Positions 36,853 through 47,604 of a stretch of DNA of 64,000 nucleotides are shown piece after piece. Each line of letters begins with the position of its first letter. Position 1 is the first letter of the stretch. Origin of the DNA: Smittia aterrima (Eukaryota > Arthropoda > Insecta > Diptera > Chironomidae); contig CP093831.1 of assembly GCA_033063855.1 (NCBI GenBank), positions 1,798,001 through 1,862,000 of the forward strand, in the 5' to 3' direction. A program made the translations under genes and the position numbers. Under the pieces are notes generated by a model. The model had not been told where the DNA came from. It made no database searches and was given only the letters and a program-made list of their open reading frames with translations.

Positions 36853-39800
36853 AATTTATTAAATTTTATAAATATTCCTTCAAAACGGCAACGTCCCTGA
36901 TCCAGCAGTTAAACCAAATCTTTGTTGGAATCTCTTTTGATTTAATTCTGATATCTTCAACATTTTGGAATAAAAAAATTGATTTTATCTCGAGATGAAT
37001 AAGCGAAAGAGGAAATAGCCTTAAGAAGTTTTATTGAACTTGACTACCGTCTGGGACCTGAGTCTGTCTTTCTTATCGTACGATATCTTATTACGTGCAA
37101 TACATCGCAGATAATTGAATTCAGAGTGACATCATATCGCCTCAAGACTTCTTCACAAATTATCGACTTTCGCTAGTTGATTTTTGATCGGCAGAAATTA
37201 TCGTTTACGATCAATAACGACAACGCTTTGATGTCTCGATAGCTCAAGGAGCTTAAAAACTTCATTAGTTAACTAATTCTATGTTAGGAACATTAAGTGT
37301 TTTATGAGACGAAGAGGCAAGTACATCTTGAATCTGGAATTCAGAGTGACCTCATTTCGCCTCAAGATTTTTTCACAATTTATCGAATTTTGTTAGTTGA
37401 TTTTTGATCGGCAATAATTATCGATTACGATCAATAATAACGATTTAATGTCCGAGGGGTTTAAAAACTTCATTAAACCTAATGAAAACTAATGCTATGT
37501 TAGGACAATCGCCAATCAAGTGTTTAAAGACGAAGAGACAAGTGCATCTTGAAATCATTCCAAGTATCAATGGCCTCGATCTATAATCAATAAATTCTTC
37601 CTCTCGTGCTCATAACGATGCAGCAGATCCTAAAACTCGATGAAACACATGTAGTTCTGACTTTCAAAGAAACGGTGGCAGTCACTTTAAAAGCCATTCA
37701 CAATAAATTAATTTTTCTGTGATTCAAGATAAGATTTCAATCTCGAGAGTCCAAAGCGATCCAGTTATGTTGCGAGAAGGGACCGTTTTCTCTTGAGGAC
37801 TCTCTCGGATACTTTAATTGGCGCCAACGCTAAATGTTTGCATGGAAGATGAAGAAAAGGTCCCGAAAGAACTGCAAAAGGATCCTAAATAAATCTTACA
37901 GGTGGCTTGAGTCGTTCTCTCGATTGCGGTGTTTTCTTTCGACTTCAGAATTGTCAACTTTTATGTAGACAAAGCTATTAAAACGGTAATGAAAACACTC
38001 GAAGATGAATCTTTGTTCGTTATCGTCTTGAAATGACATGTGGGCTGATGCGGTTTGCATTCTTATCTCTAGCGAACCCGTCTAGGCATTTACTTTTCGC
38101 TCTAAACTTATTTAGAAGAGCAGATCATTAAAATGTTTAAAAGGATTGCGGTTTGAAGTGCACAACTAATTTATGGCCTCGAAAGAAATGAATATGCATC
38201 TCGTCTAATGGGCTCGACGGTGTGGAGGTCTTCAAAGTTAATGTCATGACAGATTTCATTAGCCAAGCAATATCTATTGTTTCCAGCTTCGCATTGACAA
38301 ATTCTCCATGCTTCCAACTTCATTTAAACGAAACGATCTTGTTGTGAGAGCTCGCGATCATCTCGAGCAGCGACAAATTTACGACTTTTTCATTTCTCTC
38401 CATTTTCGTTTGCTCTGAGATTTCAATTTGCGATTTCGATGTCTTGTCGTGGAGAAAAACCTATCGTTAGAAGCAATTTGAGGCAAACTCTCATTGACAT
38501 TCACATACAATTAAGAAATATATTGACATCCGCTCTGATAATTTGGGTGTTCTTCTTCAATTGATATTTAGACTCTCCTTATGTTTGTTTTGATATGTTT
38601 TCTTACTTCTATGGATTGAGATTACGACGATTTTATGTTGATTCTGTCCCAGCTGACGGAGAAGTGCTCAAGTTTTTCTTTCAATTGACTGACATTGCTG
38701 TGCATAGCCTTGTTGAAGTAATAACTTAATAAAGCTTCTTTTCTCGAGGGAACGTTTACAGACTTTGATGGAGTTGCTTGAAAAGAGTTAAATGATCGAA
38801 AGAGAATCGAAATTTGTGAACGATTCCTGATTATTGAAGGAAAAGGCAAACGAATGAACAGTTTTCAGGGCAAACAGCTAAAGATATCCGTACAGATAAC
38901 GATTGAAATGATGATGATGAAGAAGGAATCCAAAGCAGGGACAGAACTTTTCGCTCTTCTCCTTTAATCCATTTTTTTTAAAACAAAAGTAATAAATTTC
39001 TTAAGCTGCTGCTTCTCGTGATGTGTGCGTCGACTATAATAATGTCATTCGCTTGCAAATCGTCTTGAGGCACAAACTTGTATCGTTTAGAAGTTGCAAT
39101 TGCAAATGCTGCCTTCTAAAATTACGTTTTAAATTACATTCCCGACGAGACCGAGCGAGATTTGTCGATGCTCTCGGCTACACACATCGCATAATTGGCG
39201 ATTGCTCTTTATGTTTCGGTCCCGAAAATCGAAATGACGACGCGTGTGCAATTTCAGCAGCTTCGCATTGTTTATTCAGCGAAGTTTTCCGCTTCGTCGC
39301 GGACACTGATAATTTGTCGAACTGCAAACAAAAACATAATTACAGATGTTTTAAGTGGCGAACAAACATTCCAAGTATCGATAACTGCTAATTCTAATCA
39401 AATGCAAAGAGAGCAAAAATTCTTGTTTGTTGAATTACATTATGAGTACCTTGAGGCTTGAGATAAGCACTGCGAGAGTGATCATTAAGTGGCAGCTCAT
39501 GAGACTGAATTACATTTCGTGCAACCGTCCATTACTCTTTCGACATGTAACCGAATTATCCGACGACGCTTCTGTACGATCCTCATTAAATTGAAGTTCT
39601 TTTTCAGCAACTTTGTTGATTGAGAAGATTTTCGACTAAGTTACTCAGTTCTCCGTTAGACTTCTCATTAACAAATCAAAAATTAAAATTCATTCAGAGC
39701 TCTCGCAACTTTGAAACAGTTTCCGATTAATTCCTCTCGTTCTTCAAATTAATTATTGTTTGTTGTGCGTCGACAAAAATGCTTTTTCTCGAGTCGAAAG

Positions 39801-42800
39801 AGAAAACACAACACACCGGGCCCTGATAGTCGAAGAAATGTGCTGTAAAAGCGTGTTGTGATCCAATATCCAAACTCCCAGCTGCTATTTTACAGCGCGC
39901 ACTCTCTCAAACTCCACAAACAGTTTTTTGTTTCACATTTTTCTTCTTTCCCGAAATTTGAAACAAAAAAGGTGAATTAACGTTTTTCGTTGGAAACGCA
40001 ACATGAAAAGAAGAAATTTCAATTTTTTGGAATGCAACAAAGATCGAATTTGCTTAATTAGATTTTTCGTTTAACTCAGTTCGAGAGAGACGACGAGAGA
40101 AGTTCGAAATGACAAACAATGTCTCAATCGTTTAATTGCATAAAATCATCAACCATCACGTCGAACGGTAAAATCCAAATGAACAGCGCAATTTCTGTTA
40201 TCAAGTCGCTGGCGTGACATCTTCAGCCCTCGAGAAATCTGGCGTTACAGGAAGAAATTCCCGAAAAAAAAAACATGCGGGACACATTAAAACTCTTTAC
40301 AAACTTGATATTAAAGTGTGTTGATCATTTATTATCGGCACGACAGAAACGCGATATGAACACTCACATTTAATCACTTCATTTAACAAGTCTCGGTCGG
40401 CCAATTGATTGGGGAAAACAAACAAGCGACCGAGAGAGCAAAAAATGATGAATAATTACATTAACACTTGATTGAGATTCCAGGAGAACCAGCTTTGGGA
40501 AGCTTCTGCAAACAAACCGTTTAAATCAATTCGGACGACTCCGCCAAAATAAAATTAAGTTTGAAAGTAATTTCCAGTGCTCGTGATGCGAGGAAGTCTC
40601 GTATTCGGTTAACATCTTGACACGACGTGCTCAGCCGCTAGTGAAACTGTTCTTAATTGCTATATCAGTTGCCGAGATTGTCGCGTGGCTTTCATGTTTA
40701 TAAATATGCATGAAACTGCCTGTGAACGCCGGACAGCGACCAAACTGAATTAATAAAAACTTTAAAGATTTTAATGTCTCGCGACGTGTTCCTCTTCACT
40801 TCGCGATAAGAGTTTCGATAAAATATTGCGAGAAAGCTGAAGAATAAAGTTCAGCAATAAGAAGTCAAACAAAAACTGATAAGTCGTCAATAGTCGACAG
40901 CTTCTCTCATCTTCACAGCTCTAATGAGAAAAATCATTTGACGCAAAATGCAAATTACGATCGCAATTATAATCGCTTGCTTTTGAGTCGAGAGATAAGA
41001 GAGTTTTAATTACTTCACGAGGCTTCTTAATTACAAGAAGCTCTCAACAAGCGAGACTTCGATGTTTTCTTGAATAAATTTAATGAAATTGTTGGAAGCA
41101 TTCGCCAGTAACTTGATCTCCTTTGACTCTCCAATTGAAAGAATTATTTCTCTCACGCTACGCAATTTCCTGTCGTCCCAAAAGTTAAATCAAATTAAAG
41201 CAGGTCTCGTAAACTAGGCTCAAAGCAATTGACTTTGAAGCGAAAACAATTTTCCCAACACCTTCAGCTATTTCGAACGAGTAAAGCAGACAAGCGAACG
41301 ACGACGAGAGTCCAATAGCAACTTATGTTTTAATTCAATTTCTCTCTTTCTGTCGAGTTTCGCGATTTTTTTTCCCTCCACTCGCTTCTTCTCGCCTTTA
41401 TTTAGAGACTCAATATATCTTCTTTCTTATAAGATGTTTATGGGATCTGACAGTCGAGCGCCTTGCGGTTAAATGTGTAAATGCTTTTGCGAAATGTTTC
41501 ATGAATGAGGTTATTAGAATAAGTTTATGGGAAGGGATCGGGCAACTCAAGAGAAGCGCGAGCTCAAAATATAAATTCTTATTGGCTTTGATATCATTTA
41601 AATATCTTCAAAGGATGAGCGAGAGAGAGAGCGAGCAATCTTGTTATGCAAAATGATAAATTGATCATTGTTTTAAAGTCTTGTTGTCTCTTGGCGTATT
41701 TCTGCCTCTCACAAGCACCCGACAAGCATTTCCAATAAATGCACACAAATTGCACAAGTGAATATTAAAAAAATCGTTTCATTGTTTTCGCGGCTGCATA
41801 TTAATTTCGAGAGCTCTCATTTTCGGCATAATTCTCGCAGGGCAAATGGAATCAATAAATTATGTTTAGAGGAGATTCTTAGCTGGTGCTTTATCAGCCT
41901 CCGAGAACGAAGAACTTCGCTTCGATTGAAGCACCGCCGCACTTCCCTCTCCAAAGTGTTTTTAATTGCACGATTCAACAATTTGTTCAATTGCGATTTG
42001 AGGAGAGGAATTAATTTCTTTACAAGTCATTAGCACGAAAAGTTCTTGCTGAGAGTGTTGAAAGGGAAGCTTGTTGGATTGTTTCGCCTTTAACGCGACC
42101 GCGAAGAAGAGATTAAAGCGAGTATCTCGTGTAATTAACGCCTTCTTAAGCGAAGAGCGAAACGCGAGGTGTGAAAAGGCATTTTTTTCAATTGCCAACT
42201 TCTCCTTTCGTAGATGATAAGAGTCGTATATCGAATCGAGAGTGAGAAACGCTTTGCTATAAATCAGGAGACTTATCGGTTTCTTGGATAAAAAGAATGT
42301 TTCGCTTCGTTCGGTTGTTTTGAGGCAACTTCTGTGCATTTCCAAGAATGGCAATTATTGGCGGTTAAATAATTCTTTTGTTGCCCTTCCGAAAAATACT
42401 TTTTTCGCACGAACTTCTCACTCTCTCTCGCGTAATTAGCGTCGATAATAAAAGTGCCCTCAATAAATGACTTAACAAGGAAGATGCTGAGAGGGCTTCA
42501 ATTAGATTTTAATGCATCTCTGACTGTTAGCGTAGCTTGCTCGTGTCGTCCCGGCTGCTAATTGATGTGTCGAAGCGCGAACACTTTGCGAGAACATTAG
42601 ATGCGCCGTAAACATTTTAAAATAATTGCACAGCGATAAATGGTCAAGCACCAGAAATTATTATTGTGGAAATAATTGAGGTTACGTTAAGCGTGAATAT
42701 TAACTCTCAAACAGCGTGAATGTTAATGCTCCTTCCACTCAAAGAACTCTCTCAGTGTTTAGGTTGGAAATAACAGTCGTTCCGTCGGCTCTTGTTATCA

Positions 42801-45512
42801 ATCAGAAAAATGCAAAAAAAAGAGCTGCGAACACACGAACTGAGAAAGCAAAGTGTTAAAGCATCTCAAGATATATGGCACTTAATTAAGTCTAATTGCA
42901 TTATGAGATATGAGGTGCAAACGTATATTTAAGCCATTAAGTATGTGCTCAACTTGCAAATTATAGCCCCAAATGGCACTGACACATGCAACGCCGTTGC
43001 ATCTTCGTCTCGAGGTGTTATTGGATTTTTGATAATTGCGATAAAGTTTCAGTCGCTGCTGTCAGAATCCTTCATAAAAAGGAATTATTCAATTATTACT
43101 AATAAGGCCCTTGAAACAAAAGCTAAATAGCGACTTCATCTTGAGGCTTTTCGGGGGGGTCTTAGCTTAATCTTTATCTCATCTTATCATCCGCACGAAT
43201 CTATCGACAAGCACAGAATAAAGTTTCATAAATTTGCATGCAATTTACATTTAGCAAAGCTAACTCTCTGAAACTCATAAATAACGTCATTCGTCTTCAT
43301 AAACATTTCAATTGTCAATGCTCGAGAGAATGTCTCTGTCCGATGTTGCCTTTAGAGTTACTTTCCTGCTCCACACTTGACTCCGACGATCGTCGTTCGT
43401 TCTAAGTTTGACTTGCGGTCATTTTCCCAGCGAGAAATCTTCTCGAAAACAAAGTAATTTCAAAGGGAATTTGTTTTCTTTATGATAAAGTCGCTTACGC
43501 AATTTACTTCATTACATTCTTTTTATGCCTCTTCGCTTTATTCTGTTGCTTCCACACACAACCTGTAATTACTTGATTTTATCGTCTTCTCCATGTACGC
43601 GCGCGTATTGATAAAAAATCGTTTGCTTCATGCTCTTACCGCGTGTCTCGCAAAGAAGGAGAAGAAAAGAGTCTCGCGATGCGGAGCTCTATGCAATCGA
43701 AGGAATTCTAATTACTCTGTCCAGAGTTTTAGAGGCTCGATCGCAACTAAATGGTCATTAATCTAATGAATCACTTTCGATCGACGTTGGAAAGAAGGAA
43801 AATTGAAGGTAAATCGCAAGTCGACGGCTCGTTGATCGGCTAAAGAGAGTTCGAGTTGAGCTGCTGAGGAATAAATAAAATATCGTCTCAAATTACATGT
43901 AATCTCAGTCGTAGCTGATAAGTTGATCGTATTTGAACGAGAAAATTACTCGCTGATGATTTTCGATAGAAATTTTCGTGTTTTATGATGAAGCTCATCT
44001 CGATGATGATATCACTCGACGTGAATCTCTTTGGAAGGCAAGAAAGGCGAGGATGAACATGCAACATTTTGCGCTCTTTTGAGAAATGGTGTTGGGCGAT
44101 GACTGATGTTTGTTTTTTCGGGATGAAGTTCCGATAGAAATCTACAAATGGGCAACGTGCTGTTTGTTCTTTTTTTTGCGTTTAAATTTATGCAAGAACC
44201 TTCGTCAAAGAAATAGTTTCCCTCTCTCGTGCTTACCGAAGAAGCATCTTCTGATGACTCTATTACTCTCTCTTGTTTGCCTGCTGGACGATCCACTGAT
44301 TAATTCAGTTTCATCGTTCGACTGCAGATGAAAAGTTAATCTTTAAATTATGCAACAGTTTTTCGGTTTGGATTTGGAATCTTTTCTCGTTCTCGTTTCT
44401 TTGATTGCGCTTCTCAATTTTTGTTCAATTAAATTAGATAAAAGAGATTTTTTTTTGCTTGACGGATCGAGAATTCTTTGAACTCTTTCGTCGAATGGGT
44501 GGCATGACGAAAACGATATAAATTAAGAGCTTAGGACATAAATGTCTCATAATTTAAATTTCAAATTTGTCCTTCGCTCTCCTCAACTCGAAGGGGATGC
44601 ATTCAAATCGAATTTGAAATCAATCAAAATGTTTGGAGTTATGAGATTTGCATTTTGAATGCGTTTGTCAAATCCACGATGATTTGAATATCAAAAATCA
44701 TTTGGCAAACGGTAGCCGCTGAGAACAATGCTTTCAAAACAATTCAACTCGATCGCTGATCGTCTCTTGATTGATGGTCAAGCAGAAAGCGTTTGATGTG
44801 CAACGAAAAGTTGTCGCATTTTGATACATAATCCTTTATCTCGATAGCTCTCTCGTCTAATGCTTAGAAGCGATTCTAACATGATCGTAAATAAAGCCGG
44901 ATATGATCTAAGCTTCAATTGTTTCCCTCGCTAACCTCCAGATCACATCACGCAATAAAACAATCATTTGATTGTTTTCTAATGCAAATTCATTTGATTG
45001 AAGACTCTCTCAGAGCTTGTCGCTTTGTTTGACAATTCGATTAAAATATTCGCGAAACTTTGTAGCGAACCGATCGTCAAAGAACATTCGATGGAATTTG
45101 TATAAAAATAAAAAGTTGTAGGCACACTTTCCTTATCATAAAATTGATTATTTGCTAATTCAGACTAAGTAAATATTAGGCGGGCACACGACCACGTTAA
45201 GCCCTTACGAATCAATATTGCTTTTCGTCTCTTTCATTCTATTCGTCCCTCGGTTTTTGCATTGTTGAGCGATTCGCTTCTTAATCGAGCGGAGATTAAT
45301 TCGCCGGATCTCGATAATTGCGAGCAAGAGTTTTACAAGCGAGCCATGATTTGATTTTGTGGCTTCTCCTCGAATTTACTTTATTATTTGATCGCATTAG
45401 GCAATAAAAATTCATTATCATGAACATGCTTGGTATCTTCTTGAAGCATCTAATTAATTCGTTCGTTGAATATTTCGTTAACTTAGATTAGAACGAAAGA
45501 GTTTGCCGGGAA
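36853..45512. other. 8.7-kb gene-free region between the P450 and IFT52
   Basis: I find no gene. It holds the P450 3' UTR, a diverged 220-bp tandem duplication (37117-37556), CAGCTG E-boxes at 38650-38655 and 39879-39884, CAGGTG at 37899-37904, a DRE-type TATCGATA at 39376-39383, a GA-rich patch near 41621-41635 and a perfect 12-bp palindrome at 43596-43607. The short open frames carry no recognisable domain. Confidence 0.5.
37117..37556. repeat. Diverged tandem duplication, unit about 220 bp
   Basis: Copy 1 is 37117-37334 and copy 2 is 37337-37556. Both start GAATTCAGAGTGAC and continue with TCGCCTCAAGA, AGTTGATTTTTGATCGGCA, TTACGATCAATAA, AAAAACTTCATTA, CTATGTTAGGA and, at the end, GACGAAGAG followed by CATCTTGAA. 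The middles differ by substitutions and small indels. It has no coding potential. It could be a duplicated enhancer or the remains of a repeat. Confidence 0.85.
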
Positions 45513-45526
45513 GTTCCCATGGCAAC
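45513..45526 (+). promoter_or_regulatory. RFX X-box upstream of IFT52
   Basis: GTTCCCATGGCAAC has the two imperfect inverted half-sites of the X-box (consensus GTNRCC-N(0-3)-RGYAAC) and is one base from the palindrome GTTGCCATGGCAAC. It ends 36 nt before the IFT52 ATG, the usual position in ciliary genes. RFX factors drive intraflagellar transport genes in ciliated sensory neurons of flies and worms. Confidence 0.8.
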
Positions 45527-45562
45527 TGAAACTTTCCAAACACAAAAAAAAAATTCACGAGA

Positions 45563-46899
45563 ATGGCAACAATCTTATTTGATTTGTCCAAAAACGAGTT
45601 GTTCAAGTTAACCGATAACTACAAAACTGTTAATCGAAAGCTGAAGGCAAACTACAAGACGGAAGTGTAAGAGAAAAATCAAAAAAAAACTTTTTTTTTA
45701 TTGAAATAAAGAAATTTTTCAGCAACAAAAATGAAATCACCGCCGACACTTTAAAGTCCGTCAGCTTATTCATTCTCGCTGGGCCACAGCAGAAGTTTAA
45801 TGAAATAGAACTGGAAAGCATGAAAGATTATGTTAACAGCGGCGGATCGTTGATGGTTCTGCTCGCCGAGAGTGGCGAAAACGCTTTCGATACAAACATA
45901 AATTTTCTGCTTGAGGAGTTCGGCATGAACATCAACTCGGACTCAGTCGTTCGTCAACATTATTACAAATATTTCCATCCGAAAGAAGCCGTTCTCAATG
46001 GTTGCATTGTCTGCGAGAACATGAATAACGAGGTTCTAAAGGTCATCAAGAAGAGCGGCGTGGCAAGTATGATGGATGAGAAGTACGACATTGAGTTTGT
46101 TTATCCTTTTGGAGCGACTTTGAACTGCGTCAGCCCAGCAAACACTTTGATCACGACTTCGACTATCGCTTACCCGTTCAATCGACCGGTGTGCGGTTAC
46201 TTTTCAAACGATAGCGGCGGGCAAATTCTTGCGATTGGCTCGGGTCATGTGTTCACTGATAAATACATCGTCAACGAGCACAACATGAACATTTGGGATT
46301 ATTTCATTACTTTGCTCGTTGAGAAGACAATCAAGTTCAAGGCAAAGGACTTCAATGACGTTGAGATTCAAGATTACACAACGATCCCTGATATCATGTA
46401 CCTCGCGGATCAGCCGAAGATTTGCCTCGTCGAGTCTTTCGATTGCGATATTCCAGCGGATTTCAAGAAACTCTTCGACATGACTTTGTATTCGATTAAC
46501 AACGATCGACTTCACGAAGTGATTGCAACTTATAAGAAGCTCGATATCGAGTATGAGCCATTGAAGATTATTAAACCGCAGTTTGAGTTGCCATTGCCTT
46601 CGACTCAGTTAGCTGTGTTTCCTCCAGTGTTCTCAGATCTCTCAGCTCCTCAACTCGAACTCTTCGACTTGGACGAAGCATTCAGCTCAGAAAAATCGCA
46701 AATCACTCAACTGACAAATAAAAGTTTCAACAACGCGGATAAGTCATCGCGAGCTGTTGATCAGAAGGAACTCGAATATTTCATTCGAGAGTGTGGAAGA
46801 ATCTTGGGAATCTCTCACGACGGAATGATGCCAGCGAAAGAAGTTATCCACACGCTCTCAGTGAAGATTGCGAATTACAAGAAAATGGACAAAGATTGA
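45563..46899 (+). CDS. IFT52: Intraflagellar transport protein 52 (IFT-B core)
   Basis: This gene encodes 426 residues in two exons, 45563-45666 and 45723-46899, split by a 56-nt phase-2 intron with a GTAAG donor. IFT52 (worm OSM-6, Chlamydomonas BLD1) is a central scaffold of the IFT-B complex that carries cargo along cilia. The N-terminal GIFT domain is clear: MATILFDLSKNELFKLTDNY, then an ANYKTEV stretch, LKSVSLFILAGPQQKFNEIE and YVNSGGSLMVLLAESGE. The C-terminus (from about residue 398, ELEYFIRECGRILGI) corresponds to the part that contacts IFT46. Total length matches the family (about 430). The ATG is the first in frame and follows a promoter-proximal X-box. AATAAA lies at 46955-46960. 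Insect cilia are limited to sensory neurons and sperm, so expression there is expected. Confidence 0.95.
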
Positions 46900-47118
46900 A
46901 AATGTCATTTGCGTGTTGAGAGTTTTAATGTCGTGTCATTAAAAATGAGAAGTTAATAAAAGTCTGAGTAAAACAAGTCAATGCAAATGAATTAATTGCT
47001 CGGTAAGCTACTTAACAATTAATATTTTAATTGCAGAATGATTTGAAGAAATATTTTCATTATAAAAGCGACGCGAGATTAAACTTTGATAAGTCAATTC
47101 GATTTCAATCATTCGAAG
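46900..47118. promoter_or_regulatory. IFT52 3' UTR and OBP promoter
   Basis: This short gap holds the IFT52 poly(A) signal (46955-46960) and the upstream region of the odorant-binding protein gene. TATAAAAG lies at 47061-47068 and an initiator-like TCAATT at 47094-47099, giving a predicted 5' UTR of about 23 nt. Confidence 0.55.
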
Positions 47119-47604
47119 ATGAAGTTGATTGTGTTGTTGTTAGCTTCGTCTTTTGGATTAATCCAAGCTCAGGAAGTTACTCCGAGGAGAGACGCAGATT
47201 GGCCGCCACCAGAAGTATTAAAAGCACTTAAACCTGTTCACGATACTTGTGTGACTAAGACGGGAGTGACTGAAGAAGCGATTAAAGAATTTAGCGACGG
47301 AAAAATTCACGAAGACGAGAAATTGAAATGTTACATGAATTGCATTTTCCACGAAGTTGAAGTTGTGAGTTGAATATTTCTCTAATTTTAACTTGAATTG
47401 ATTTAGAAGTTTTTCTAGGTTGACGACACAGGAAACGTTCATTTAGAGAAACTCCACGAATCTCTTCCCGATTCGATGCATGACATCGCCTTGCACATGG
47501 GGAAGCGTTGTTTGTATCCAAAAGGCGAAACTTTATGCGACCGCGCTTTCTGGCTTCATTCTTGTTGGAAGACAGCAGACCCGAAACATTATTTCTTGCC
47601 ATGA
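47119..47604 (+). CDS. OBP1: Classical odorant-binding protein, OBP1/Obp83a type
   Basis: This secreted protein has 143 residues in two exons, 47119-47364 and 47419-47604, with a 54-nt phase-0 intron. A signal peptide covers about 1-18 (MKLIVLLLASSFGLIQAQ). The six cysteines are at 44, 71, 75, 113, 122 and 131, spacing x26-x3-x37-x8-x8, the classical OBP pattern for three interlocked disulfides. The stretches EFSDGKIHEDEKLKCYMNC, LHMGKRCLYP and WKTADPKHYFLP are those of mosquito OBP1 and Drosophila Obp83a/Obp83b. Known role: carries hydrophobic odorants through antennal sensillum lymph. The start at 47119 is preferred to an in-frame ATG at 47086, because that codon precedes the predicted transcription start and would spoil the signal peptide. 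AATAAA lies at 47669-47674. Confidence 0.96.

Noticed and set aside
47086..47118. Upstream in-frame ATG of the odorant-binding protein
   Set aside because: It lies before the likely start site and would spoil the signal peptide that begins at 47119.
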